This document shows, one piece after another, positions 47,326-57,366 of a stretch of DNA of 64,000 nt; the stretch's first letter is position 1; the number at the start of each line of letters is the position of its first letter. This DNA comes from Micromonospora sp. R77. GTDB lineage: Bacteria; Actinomycetota; Actinomycetes; Mycobacteriales; Micromonosporaceae. Location: the NCBI RefSeq assembly GCF_022747945.1, contig NZ_JALDST010000001.1, positions 310,001 through 374,000 on the forward strand, given 5' to 3'. The translations under genes and the position numbers were made by a program. Below the pieces are notes generated by a model. It did not search any database. It saw nothing but the letters and a program-made list of their open reading frames with translations, and was not told the DNA's origin.

Positions 47326-47523
47326 ATGAACGCTACCCTCGACTTCGGCTCGTTCGACGTCAGCGAGCTCGCCGTCCTGGACGCCACCGACGCCGTCGCG
47401 CTGCCCGACATGGGCGCGTCCGTCATCATCATCATCGCCGACACCCCGGACGGCGAGGAGATCCTCAGCGAGGACCCGCTGAACGCCTCGGGTTCCGCGT
47501 CGACCTCGTCGTCCTGCTGCTGA
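47326..47523 (+). CDS. Thiopeptide-type RiPP precursor peptide
   Basis: This 65-residue peptide is the likely substrate of all enzymes around it. The leader (1-31) is acidic, with FDVSELAVLD and the motif VALPDMGAS, closely resembling the lactazole precursor leader (DLSELTV, VALPENGAS), where cleavage precedes the Ser. Then comes an unusual insert, VIIIIADTPDGEEILSEDPL, and a Ser-rich end NASGSASTSSSCC. A strong GAAGGAG site precedes it. The terminal Ser-Cys-Cys fits a pyridine attached to two thiazoles, as in thiocillins. Whether the core starts at the Ser of MGAS (34 residues) or at the Ser after DPLNA (11 residues) is open; neither matches known ring sizes. Confidence 0.82.
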   Translation: MNATLDFGSFDVSELAVLDATDAVALPDMGASVIIIIADTPDGEEILSEDPLNASGSASTSSSCC

Positions 47524-47674
47524 GCGAATTCCCCGGAACACGTACGACCCGGGCGGCCGACCTCTGATCTGACCGCCTCGCTCCATCGGTGACCGACCAT
47601 TTACCGGCCATTCGGCGGGTGCCTTTTCCGGAACTCATTCCGGTCGAGCACGCCGTGTATTCCCTGGAGTCACC

Positions 47675-48730
47675 ATGTTGAATCTCGGCCCAGGTAAGGC
47701 CGTCCGCATCACGGACCACAGTGCACAGCCGCGGGAGCTGCTGCGGGAACTCGCCGAACCGATCCGGCGACTGAAGTCCTCGCAGCAGCTTCCCGTGGTG
47801 CACGTACGACGGGGCTGGCTGCACGGCTCCCACCTGCTGGTCACGGCCCGGCCGTACGCCGACCGCGAGGCCGACCTGACGGAACTCGCCACCCGGGCCG
47901 GAGCCTTCGCCGCGGCCCGCCCGACGCCCACCCCCGACGAGCAGAGCTACCTGCGGCGGGCCTCGGACCTGGCGCGCTGGGAGAACGTCCGGCAGGAACT
48001 GTCGCCGGTGCACCCGCACGGCCACGTCGAGGTCGTCGCGCACCAGCCGCGTCCCGCCGGCGCGCCCGCCCTCGCCCTGGCCGCCGACCAGATCCTCGGC
48101 CGGTTCCTGGAGCCGATGCTGGCCAGCGCCGCCCTGCGGGACGACGAGATCCTGCCGCACCTGGCGGCCGTGCTGGGCATGCTCGCCCGCACCCATCCCC
48201 GGGGGATCAGCGCCGGGGTGCTGCCGTACCGCTCGCACGTTGAGGGTGTCTCCTCCGCCACCGGCAACCACACCGACCTGCGGGCCCGCTACGCCCAGCG
48301 CTATCCGCACGACGAGCAGGTCTTCCGGGCCGCGCTCACCGACGAGCCGAGCCCCGCGCTGCGCGCCTGGGAATCGGCCTTTCTGTACGCCTGGGGGGTG
48401 GCCGAAGGGCTGACCGCCGCCGGATCGGTCACCGACCGGGCCATCCAGGAGGCGATCGGCCCGACCCCGCTCCCCCTGGGCACCCCGGTCCGCAGTGACT
48501 TCATCGGCGAGATCCTCCAGACCGGCCTGGTCGCGGACCCGTCCTACCGACACGTCGCGCACCGGGTCGTGCTCAACGTCCTCTACTGGTCGCTGACCTG
48601 CTTCGGCATCACCCCACTGCAGCGCTACTACCTCTGCTACGGGCTGAGCGAGGCCACCGACCAGATCACCGGCGAGACGGCGACGCAGCGGTTGCACCGG
48701 TTCGCCCGCGAACTGAAGGGCCAGTCGTGA
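47675..48730 (+). CDS. Pyridine-synthase-like protein (thiopeptide [4+2] cycloaddition enzyme)
   Basis: This 351-residue protein has the size and character of TclM/TbtD-type enzymes, which join two dehydroalanines into the central nitrogen heterocycle and release the leader. The C-terminal part (YWSLTCFGITPLQRYYLCYGL, ETATQRLHRFAREL) and the N-terminal PVVHVRRGWLHGSHLLV strand are consistent with the SpaB-C-related fold. Assignment is by length, position and fold-like pattern and not by catalytic residues. GGAG lies before ATG 47675. The next gene overlaps it (GTGA). An elimination-domain role is the alternative, but the gene at 56337 fits that better. Confidence 0.75.
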   Translation: MLNLGPGKAVRITDHSAQPRELLRELAEPIRRLKSSQQLPVVHVRRGWLHGSHLLVTARPYADREADLTELATRAGAFAAARPTPTPDEQSYLRRASDLARWENVRQELSPVHPHGHVEVVAHQPRPAGAPALALAADQILGRFLEPMLASAALRDDEILPHLAAVLGMLARTHPRGISAGVLPYRSHVEGVSSATGNHTDLRARYAQRYPHDEQVFRAALTDEPSPALRAWESAFLYAWGVAEGLTAAGSVTDRAIQEAIGPTPLPLGTPVRSDFIGEILQTGLVADPSYRHVAHRVVLNVLYWSLTCFGITPLQRYYLCYGLSEATDQITGETATQRLHRFARELKGQS

Positions 48731-51360
48731 CCGATCTGCTGCACCCCGCCGACGCCCACGTGACCACCGGTCCCGGATGGGACCTGGCCGACACCGCGTT
48801 GCTGCGCCTCAACCCGACCCCCGGGCGCCGGCTGGGCGGTCCGACCCTGCGGATCGCCCTCCAGGCGCTCTATCTCGCCGGCCGCGAGCAGCACCAGTGG
48901 CGCGAACCGGCCTGCGCCGAACTGTACGAGCTGACCGCGGCGGCGACCGGCGCACAACGGCACCGGCTGCTGCAGCTCAAACGGGCCGTCCACAACGGCC
49001 GTGACCCGCAGCCCGAGCAGCTCGCCGCGCTCTGGCCGGAGAGCGCCCCGCCGCCGGCGGTCGCCGCCTGGTGGCGGGCCACCGAACGGTCGCTGCTGGC
49101 CCGCAACACCCTCAAGGCCGCCTACCCCAGCCTCCTCGCCGAGGAACGCCGCGTCCTGGCCGACGCGATCGGCGGCGAGCCGTTCCAGCTGTCGTTGGCG
49201 CTGAACTCCCCGCAGGTGCTGGACGCCGTGCAGCGCTACCGGCGCGCCCCGGGTGAGCCGTCGGCCCGGGACCGCAAGTCCGAGCGCGGCATCCTCCAGC
49301 ACTACGCCCGCGCGGTGCTGCGGGTCAGCCCGCTGTCCCGGCTGACCGCCGTCGGCTTCGCCCGGTGGTCGCCGGAGGGCGAGCCGATGGACCGGGCCCG
49401 GTTCGACCGGCAGCGGACGCGGTCGGTGCTGACGCCCGACCGCGCGTTGCTGTCCAGCCTCGTCACCGGCATCGTCTCCGCGCCCGGTGCCGGGGGCGTC
49501 CCGGACGTCGTGCAGCGCAACCCCACGCTCCGGGTCGACAAGCACGTGCGGTTCCACCACTGGGCGGCGGGCCGGCGGCGGGCGCTCGCCGCCGCGCTGA
49601 CCGACCAGGTCGCCGCCCTGCTGCGGCTCACCCAGCTGGGACCGGTGCCGAGCGGCACGCTGGCCACCGAACTGGCCGCCCGGCTCCGGGTCCCGGTGAG
49701 CGAGGCCGCCCGGCTGGTCGCCGCCGCCGTCGAGGCCCAGATCCTGGTGGCCGCCCCGGTCCTCGACGAGCAGGCGGTCGACCCCGTCCCGGCAGCGCTG
49801 GGCCTCCTGCTCGACCGGGATCCGACGGCCGCCGCGGAGATCGCCGCCCTCGGCGAGGCGCTGAAGCTCGCGCGGCGCGGCTCGGTCGGGGAACGGGTGG
49901 CCGCGCTGTCCCGGATCAGGGCCGTCGAGGGCCGCCTCAACGAACGCAGCGCCTTCCCGGCCCGCCTGCACGTCAACGAGGACTACCTGCTGCCGCCCGG
50001 CACGGTCTCCCCGGCCGGCTACGAGCCGGCGCTGGCCGACCTGCGGGCGGTCACCGGGTTCCACGCGATGTTCGACCGGCACCACGAGATCCGCGCGTTG
50101 CTGGTACGGGCCTTCGTCGACCGGTTCGGCCCCGGTGCCCGGGTGAATCTCGTCGACCACGCGGAGGAACTGGTCGAGGCGGTACGCCGCCGGGAGGGCG
50201 TCCTCGGCGCGGCCGGCGCGAGCGGCGGCGACCGGTCCGCCGCGGAACGGTTCGGCCCGGCCGACGGCTCCCTGGTGACGCTGCTGGACCGGCGCGCGGC
50301 GGCGCTGCGGCAGGTCACCGCGGCGATCGAGGCCGCCGGGGACGCGCCCGAGGTGGTGCTGGCCCCGCAGTGGCTGGCCGGGCTGGCCGACGGACTGCCC
50401 GAGCGGTACCGGCCGGCGGCGGCGTCGTACTCGATGATCGTGCAGCCCGACCGCGGCCTGCTCGTGGTCAACGCCTGCTACACCGGCCACGGCCAGGTGG
50501 TGAGCCGTTTCCTCGGCCTCCAGCAGGAGATGGGCAGCGACGCCACCCAGCGGCTGCGCGACCGGATCCGGCAGCGGTACGCCCGCCCCGGCGTCGCCGT
50601 CCGTGAGGACCGGGGCCTGCACCGGTCCAACATCAACCATCGGGTGCGGGTGCTCGACGACACCCTCGACCCGGCCGACTGGCTGGGGCTGCGGCTCGCC
50701 CACGACCTGGCCACCGACCAGTTGTCGGTGCTCGACCCGGACGGCGTCCGCGTGGTGGTGATGGGCCTCGGCATGAAGTGGATCGAGCTTCAGCCGGCTC
50801 CGCTCACACTGGCCGTGTGGCTGCACGACACCGGGCGGGTGGCGGTGGACCCGGTGGCCGTCCGGCACGCCGAAGCGGTGCGTGCCTGGGACGGCGATCC
50901 GGCGGGACACCCCACCGTCGGCTATCCCCGGCTGCGCGCGGGTGGCGTGGTGCTGCAACGCCGACGCTGGTATCCGGGCGCGGACCTGCCCGCCGTCGCG
51001 GACCCCACCGATCCGGCCGGTCACCTGGTGGCGCTCACCGCGTGGCGGGCGGCGCACGGCGTACCCGACGAGGTGGTGCTGAAGACGCCGTTGTGGACCG
51101 GACCGGCAGCGAACGGCGACGACGCCGACGCGCCGGGCGGGGCGACCGCCCGGCTGAGCCGCTACCTGACCGCCCGCCGGCGGGAGAAGCCGCAGTACGT
51201 CGACCTGGCCAGCGCGCTGATGGTGCGGGTCCTGCCCCAGTCCCTGGAACGGCGGCTGCCGGGCTATCTGGAGGAGGCGCTGCCCGGCGTGCGGTCGGGG
51301 GCCCGCGCGACGGAGTGGACCCTCGAACTGGATCTGGCCCGTGAGGCGGCGGACCGATGA
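48727..51360 (+). CDS. LanB-type dehydratase, glutamyl-tRNA-dependent N-terminal protein
   Basis: This intact 877-residue protein corresponds to the glutamylation part of a split thiopeptide dehydratase (TbtB/TclK type). It should transfer glutamate from glutamyl-tRNA to Ser/Thr of the core so that elimination gives Dha/Dhb. It has the Lant_dehydr_N pattern (RLNPTPGRRLGG, SPLSRLTAVGFARW, RLHVNEDYLLPPG, YSMIVQPDRGLLVVN, WIELQPAPLTLAVWLH, RRRWYPGADLP). Seven Ser/Thr in the terminal segment of the precursor are potential substrates. GTG 48727 overlaps the preceding stop, and its own stop overlaps the ThiF-like start. Confidence 0.9.
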   Translation: MTDLLHPADAHVTTGPGWDLADTALLRLNPTPGRRLGGPTLRIALQALYLAGREQHQWREPACAELYELTAAATGAQRHRLLQLKRAVHNGRDPQPEQLAALWPESAPPPAVAAWWRATERSLLARNTLKAAYPSLLAEERRVLADAIGGEPFQLSLALNSPQVLDAVQRYRRAPGEPSARDRKSERGILQHYARAVLRVSPLSRLTAVGFARWSPEGEPMDRARFDRQRTRSVLTPDRALLSSLVTGIVSAPGAGGVPDVVQRNPTLRVDKHVRFHHWAAGRRRALAAALTDQVAALLRLTQLGPVPSGTLATELAARLRVPVSEAARLVAAAVEAQILVAAPVLDEQAVDPVPAALGLLLDRDPTAAAEIAALGEALKLARRGSVGERVAALSRIRAVEGRLNERSAFPARLHVNEDYLLPPGTVSPAGYEPALADLRAVTGFHAMFDRHHEIRALLVRAFVDRFGPGARVNLVDHAEELVEAVRRREGVLGAAGASGGDRSAAERFGPADGSLVTLLDRRAAALRQVTAAIEAAGDAPEVVLAPQWLAGLADGLPERYRPAAASYSMIVQPDRGLLVVNACYTGHGQVVSRFLGLQQEMGSDATQRLRDRIRQRYARPGVAVREDRGLHRSNINHRVRVLDDTLDPADWLGLRLAHDLATDQLSVLDPDGVRVVVMGLGMKWIELQPAPLTLAVWLHDTGRVAVDPVAVRHAEAVRAWDGDPAGHPTVGYPRLRAGGVVLQRRRWYPGADLPAVADPTDPAGHLVALTAWRAAHGVPDEVVLKTPLWTGPAANGDDADAPGGATARLSRYLTARRREKPQYVDLASALMVRVLPQSLERRLPGYLEEALPGVRSGARATEWTLELDLAREAADR

Positions 51361-52942
51361 GGGTGAAACTGCGCCCCGGCACCCACTTCGCGCCGGTGCC
51401 GCAGGGCATCTACTGGACGCGGGCGGGCCGGTCGTTCCTGCTCACCGCCCCGGCGGGGCTCTATCTGGCGCTGGACAGCCAGCTGGACCTGTTGACCCGC
51501 GGCACCGACGTGGACGAACTCTCCTCTGCGCTGGGCGAATCCGCCCGCCCGGCCGTCCAGCGGATCCTGGACACCCTGCTGGACCGGGACGTGCTGCTCG
51601 ACCTGGACCGGGCGGGCACCCCGCCCACCCCCGGCGAGGCGGACCGGTACGCCGAGGTGCTGAGCTATCTGGAGGCCCGCTGCGCCGACCCGTACCGGGT
51701 CTTCGCCCGGCTGCGCGCCTCGGTGGTCCCGGTGCTCGGCGACGGCCCGGCCGCGGCGGTGGCCCGGCGCACCATCGTCGGGTACGGCGCGACCACCACC
51801 GCGACCGTGTCGCCCGGGACGGAGCTGGTCGTGCTGGTCGACGACGCCGACCGGCCGCTCGACCTGGTGGCCGCCGCGGCGTCCCTGCCGGCCGGGACCC
51901 GGGTCGTGCCGGTGCACGCGGGAGAGCGGATCGCCCTGGTCGGGGCGCCGGAGGCCGGCGACCTGGCGGAGTTCGTCGCGCTGGGCCGCCGGGCCGGCGA
52001 CTGGGCCGCCGCCGAACCGGACGGTGCGGCGCCCTGCCCGCTGAGCGCCGTGCTGGCCGGGTCGCTGGCGACCCACGCCGTGCTCGGCGCGCTGACCGGA
52101 ACCCTGCCCGCCGAATCCGCGCCGACCCTGGTGCACGGCCACGACGTGCAGGCGCAGCGGCTCCCCGGCCGACCGCCCCGGCCGCCGGGGACACACCCGA
52201 GGCGATGCTCGACCGGCTCGGCCCGCTCTTCGCCCGCTGGACCGGGCCGTACCGTCGGGAGCGGGACCTCGACCTGGCCCAGTTGCCGATGTCGCTGGCC
52301 ACCGCGGAGCTGGTTCCCGGGCCGGGCCGGGTGGCCGGCTGGGGCGACGACCGCGCCCAGGCCGTCCTGTCGGTTCGCCTGGCGGCCGCCCGCGCGGCCG
52401 TCGGTCCGGCCGGTCCCGGCGTCGCCGCGGCCGGGCCGACCACTGGGCACTGGCGGCCGACGGCGCTGCGGTTGCTCGGCGCCGCTCTGCTCGACACCGC
52501 CACCGGTACGGCGACCGGCTGGGACGACCCGCCGGCCGCCGCCCGCACCCTGTGGAGCCTGCTCGACGAGCACTACGAGCGGGCGGTGCAGGCCCGCCGC
52601 CACACACTGCCCGACCTGGACTGGGTCCTGGTCGAGGTGACCAGCGCGGACGGTACGGTCCGGCCGCCGAGTGGGGCGAGACGCCCGAGCTGGCCGCCTG
52701 GGCGGCGCTGTCGGCGGCCGTGCGCAGGCCCAGGCCGCACCGAGGTGCGTGCCTTGCTCGCCGCCGACCGCGTCGGCACCCACCGGCTCGCCCAGGCCGG
52801 CGGTGACCGGCTGCGGCGGCTGACCGACCGGCTCGACGCCCTCCTCGCCGCCCGTGGCCAACGGATCACCGGCGACCCCGACGCACCGGACCCGGTCGCC
52901 GGTGACGTGCCGCTGGTCGCCGGCCCGGTGGTGCTGCGATGA
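51357..52942 (+). CDS. Ocin-ThiF-like/RRE leader-binding protein, copy 1, with frame changes
   Basis: This protein of about 530 residues should recognise the precursor leader and stimulate the YcaO partner. It starts MRVKLRPGTHFAPVPQG, then a winged-helix RRE-like stretch (VDELSSALGESARPAVQRIL), then an inactive E1-like domain (VVPVLGDGPAAAVARRTI). Reading shifts near 52165-52195, and a short stretch (EWGETPELAAWAALSAAVRR, about 52665-52735) lies in a third frame before the end (DPVAGDVPLVAGPVVLR) resumes. All pieces match copy 2 in order, so indel errors in GC runs are likely. Confidence 0.82.
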
Positions 52943-54857
52943 CCGGCACACCGGTCGGGACCGTCCGGCTCGGCCCGCAGGCACCGGCCTCGTGGGACTG
53001 GGCGACCTGGGCCGCCGGGCTGCCCGGACACCTGGTCGCCGCCACGGGCGGCCTCGACCTCGGCTGGGAACGGCCTCGCGGACGGCCGCCGCCGCGCAGG
53101 CCGCCGCCTGCTCCCGGTACGGGTCACCGCGACGGAAGTGCTGATCGGCCGCCGACCGGCGGGGACGACGACGCCTGCCCCGGCTGCGTGCAGGCGCACA
53201 GCGAGTACCGCCGTTGGGAGACCGCCAAGCGACCCGAACGCGACCGGTCGGACCGGAGGGTCGTACGCCTGGGCAGGGCGACCTGCCCGCGGCGGCCGGC
53301 GGCGCGGCGTCCTTCCTGCCCTGGCTGGCCGAGGTCGTCGGCGCGGTGCTGACCGGCCGCCGGCCGCACGCACCGGTCGGTCCGGGCGACCTGATCGCCG
53401 TCTCCGCGACCGGCACGGTCACCCGCCACCGGGTGGTCCGTACCTTCCGCTGCCGGCTCTGCGGCGGGTCGGACCGGCCGCTGCTGACCGGGCCGGACGT
53501 GCCACCCGGGCCACTGGTCCGGCAGCGGCATCCGTCGCCCGACCCGGTACCGACCCGCTCGGGTGCCCCGTTCGGGCTCGACCCGGACCGGATGCGGGCT
53601 GCCCTCGGTGACGGCCGGTTCGGTCCGCTGGTCCGGGTGGCCCGCAACGCGGCCGGCGCCTTCCCGCTGGTCGAGGCGGAACTGCTGGCCGGTACCCCGG
53701 CCGGAGCCGGGCGGGCGGTCCGGTTCCGCGAGGCGGAGGCGATCGCGGTGCTGGAGGCGTACGAGCGCCTCGGCGGTTATCCGCACGCGGCGCCGATCGT
53801 GCCGCAGCGCACCCGCCGGGAACTCGGTGACCTGGCCCTCGACCCGACCCGGCTGGGGGGATACACCGACCGGCAGCTCGCCGCGCCGACCTGCCGGATC
53901 CGCCCGTACCACGAGGACGCCCCGCTGGACTGGGTGTGGGGCCGCCCGCTGGACGGCTCGGCGCCCCGGCTGGTCCCGGCGGAGGTGGGTTTCTACCGCT
54001 ACGGGTACGGACTACGCGGCACCGACCCGCGACCGTACTTCCTGGAGTCGTCCAGTGGCAGTGCGCTGGGCAACAGCCTGCCCGAGGCGGCTCTGCACTC
54101 GCTGCTCGAACTGGCCGAGCGGGACGCCTTCCTGCTCGCCTGGCACCGGCGACGGCCACTGCCGACGATCGATCCGGACTCGCTGACCGATCCGGACTGC
54201 CGGATGATGCTGCGCCTCGCCCGTGCCCGGGGTTACGACGTGCACCTGCTGAAGGCCACCGCCGACATCGACGTCCCGGTGGTGTGGGCATTGGCGATCC
54301 ATCGTGACCGGGCCCTGCCGGCCAGCTTCAGCACCGCCGGCTGCCACCCCGATCCGGTGGCCGCTGCCCGGGCCGCGCTGTGGGAGCTGTGCCAACTGGT
54401 TGCCGCCGGGCTGGCGTGGGACCCGGCCGAGGTGGAGCCGATGGTCACCGACCCCTGGCTGGTCGAGGACATCGCGCACCACTGGCGGCGGTACACGTTC
54501 CCGCAACTGCTCCCCCGGGTGGAGACCGTCCTGGGCGGCCCGGTCGGCACCGTCGAGGACGCCTTCCCCGACTGGCCGCAGCAGTTGAGCCGGGCCGCCG
54601 ACGGCGATGTCACCGGCGCGCTCGAGTTCGTCGCCGGCCGGTTCGCCGCCGCCGGGCTCGACGACATCCTCGTCGTCGACCAGTCCACCCCCGACCACAC
54701 CGCCGCCGGACTCACCGTGGTCAAGTGCGTCGTGCCGGGGATCGTACCCATGTGCTTCGGCCAGGCCCACCAGCGGCTCTCCGGCCTGCCCCGGCTGCGC
54801 GCCGCACTCGGGCCGGACGCCGACGACCGGTCCCCGGACCCGCACCCGTTCCCCTGA
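52939..54857 (+). CDS. YcaO-domain cyclodehydratase, with frame changes near the N-terminus
   Basis: This ATP-dependent enzyme of about 640 residues should form thiazolines/oxazolines from Cys/Ser of the core. The YcaO part (about 54050-54857) is intact: SSSGSALGNSLPEAALHSLLELAERDAF, GYDVHLLKATADIDVPVVWAL, HPDPVAAARAALWELCQ, and a C-terminal PDPHPFP end matching the PxPxP motif of azoline-forming YcaOs. The N-terminal part carries a zinc-finger-like CPGCVQAHSEYRRWE and CRLCGG pairs. Frames change near 53065, 53143-53165 and 53240-53290; the pieces (TATEVLIG, CPGC, FLPWLAEVVGAVL) join in the order known from TbtG-type proteins. Confidence 0.85.
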
Positions 54858-54869
54858 CCCGGAGGACCG

Positions 54870-56340
54870 ATGACCCTCGACGTGCGCCGTTTCGCCTTCC
54901 AGCAGGGGCCCGGCAAACGCTACCTGGGGGAACAGGGCCTGGTGGACGACGACGCCGCCACCACCAGCCTGCTCCCGCCGCCCGCGGCCCGTACGGACAC
55001 CGGACGGCTGCTGCCCACCGGCACCCACGACCTGCTCGCCGGGACGACCTATCCCGACCGGTGCCCTCCGGTCGCCGACCCGGAGCAGCGGTTGGGGCAC
55101 CTGCTGCTCACCGCCTTCGGGCTCCAGCGGCGGGAACCGTCCAACCAGTACAACGACCACCGGACGGTGCCGTCCGGGCGCGCCCGCTTCCCGGTGCACG
55201 CCTTCGTGAGCCGGCCCGGGCGGTTGCGCTACCTCGACGTGTACCGCCACGCGCTGGTGGACACCCCGGCGGCCGGGCCCACCGACGGACCGGTGAGCGT
55301 TCTGCTGGCCGCCCGCTACACCGACCTGCCCGACCCGTACGGCCGGCTCCGCTGCGCCATCGGCGAGGTCGAGCTCGGCGTCTACCTGCGCGCCCTGGCC
55401 GTGGCCGCCGACCTGTTCGGGGTGGCGGCGACGGTACGCCTGGACAGCGCGTCGGTGACCGCAGCCGCCTCGGCGGTGGCGGCTACCGGGCCCGGCGTCT
55501 GGTCGCCGCCGCTGGTGGTTGCCCTGGCGGGCGCGGAGTCACCGGCCGCGGGGACACCGCTGCCCAGCCCGGGCTGCTCCGCCGGGTCCGCTGACCGGGA
55601 TGCGCTGCTCAGCCCGGCCGGTGGTGCGCTGGACGAGGTGGTGGCCGTCGCCGCGCACCGCCTGGCCCTGCCGCCGACGCCCCCGCAGCCGTTGCGCGGG
55701 CTGCCGGTCCAGCCACCTGCGGTCGAGCTTGAGCTGGGCCGACCTGCTCTGGCGGCGCAGCGCCGGCCGGGTCCCGGCCGGCACGTACGGGTTCGCGCTG
55801 ACCCCTTCCCCGGTCGGTGAGGAGGCGCTGCGGGCCATGCTGGCGTGGCTCGCCGTGCCGCCGCCGGGCGGGCCGCTGCGCGAGGTCGCCGCCCGGGTAC
55901 GCGTCACGGTGGCGCTCCAGCGGGTCGGCGACCGGCCCACCGGCGCCTACCGGGTGGTGTCCGGCGAACCCGAACCGCACCGGCTCGACCCGCACCTGCT
56001 GCGCCGGATGCAGCCCGGGTTCGGCCGACCACCGTCCGCCGACACCGACGCCGGCTTCCGGCACGCGTCCCTGGTCTGGGTGTTCTCCACCGACGTGGAC
56101 GCGCTGCTCGACGACCTGGGCCCGGCCGCGTGGAGCCTGCTGCAACTGTGGTGCGGCTGGGCGACCCAGGGCCTCTGCCTGGCCGCCGCCGCGCACGGAC
56201 TGGTCGCCCGTCCGGCCCGATCCTTCGATGAGCACCACGTCCAGCCGTTGGCCGGTCTCGACCGGCGGGAGGTGCCGGTGTTCATGACGGTCTGCGGCAC
56301 GTCCCGCTTCACCGAGCCGATGCTGGACCTGCGGTCATGA
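54870..56340 (+). CDS. SagB-type azoline dehydrogenase, copy 1, with one frame change
   Basis: This FMN-dependent dehydrogenase of about 490 residues should oxidise azolines to azoles. The N-terminal half has FPVHAFVSRPGRLRYLDVYRHALV and LAARYTDLPDPYGRLRCAI, and the C-terminal half has ADLLWRRSAGRVPAGTYG, FRHASLVWVFSTDVDALL and CGWATQGLCLAAAAHGL, two nitroreductase-like repeats as in other thiopeptide dehydrogenases. The frame changes near 55720-55735. GGAGG precedes ATG 54870. The stop overlaps the next start. It is clearly paralogous to 39848-41354. Confidence 0.83.
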
Positions 56341-57221
56341 CCGACTGGCAGAGCTGGCACCTGCATGTCGACAGTCTCGCCCCCCGGGCGGTCGAGGCGG
56401 CGGTGCTCGACGTGGTCGGGCCCACCGTGGCCGAGTTCGGGCGAAACGCGGACCGCCCCCGACCGTGGTTCTTCATCCGCTACTGGCAGGGTGGTCCACA
56501 CGTACGTTTACGGCTGGCCGACGCCGGTCCGGACGCCGCAGCCGTCCAGGAGGCGCTGGCGCGCCGGACGGCGGCCGTCAACGCGGCCCTGCCGGCCGGG
56601 TCCCGGTTGACCACGGAGGACTATCGGCGGTCGGCCGCACCGATCGCCGACCGGGGCGAGGCCGGTATCCCGCTGCCACTTACCCCACTGCTGCCGCCCG
56701 GCTCGCATCCCGCCCGGTACGAGCCGGAGTTCGACCGCTACGGCGGCAGCGCGCTGATCGGCGTCAGCGAAGCCCTGTTCCACGCGTCCAGCGTGGTGTG
56801 CCTGCGGGCGTGCCAGGCCCGCGCGGGCGGTTCGCGGACCGCCGCGGACGGGTTGGAGGCGATGGCCGCGACCCTTTCCGCGTGGCCCGGTGACCGGCTC
56901 GCGCTGCTGCGTGGCGCCCGGGACGGGTGGGCGCGGTGGCTGGGCGCAGAGTTCGACGACGCCGCGGAGCAGGCCCGGACCCTCGCGCATCTCGTACCGG
57001 CCCTGCGGGAGCTCACCGACGGCGCCACCTCCCGGTGGACTCCCTGGACGGCACGGCTCGGTGCTGCCGCCCAGGAGTGGATCGACCGGCTCGGGCCCGC
57101 CCGGGCCCGGCAGGTCTTCGGCTCCCACCTGCACATGACCCAGAATCGACTCGGGGTCGGCGCCACGCGTGAGGGCCGCCTCGCCGCGATCCTGCTGATC
57201 CTGCTCGACGGCGCTCCGTGA
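56337..57221 (+). CDS. Thiopeptide-type dehydratase elimination protein (SpaB-C/thiopep_ocin domain)
   Basis: This intact 294-residue protein matches the C-terminal elimination domain of split LanB dehydratases (TbtC/TclL type): SWHLHVDSLAPRAVEAAVLD, WFFIRYWQGGPHVRLRL (the family hallmark) and a C-terminal HMTQNRLGV. It should remove glutamate from glutamylated Ser/Thr to yield Dha/Dhb. It lies last among the maturation enzymes; together with the proteins at 47675 and 48727 it completes the thiopeptide dehydration/cyclisation set. Confidence 0.9.
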   Translation: MTDWQSWHLHVDSLAPRAVEAAVLDVVGPTVAEFGRNADRPRPWFFIRYWQGGPHVRLRLADAGPDAAAVQEALARRTAAVNAALPAGSRLTTEDYRRSAAPIADRGEAGIPLPLTPLLPPGSHPARYEPEFDRYGGSALIGVSEALFHASSVVCLRACQARAGGSRTAADGLEAMAATLSAWPGDRLALLRGARDGWARWLGAEFDDAAEQARTLAHLVPALRELTDGATSRWTPWTARLGAAAQEWIDRLGPARARQVFGSHLHMTQNRLGVGATREGRLAAILLILLDGAP

Positions 57222-57366
57222 CCACCGCGCAGCAGCCGGAAAATGTGCGTGCGTCGTACCGATGTCCGGTCAGGCGGGTGCCCGCATGCTGGGTCTGAGC
57301 GGAATCCACCCGATCCGCTGCGGAGGCAGACCACGGTCGCACCGGCCGTGTGGGGGGAGGCATGAC

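Noticed and set aside
48637..51057. 806-codon minus-strand frame opposite the LanB dehydratase
   Set aside because: Shadow of the intact plus-strand LanB gene, without any domain.
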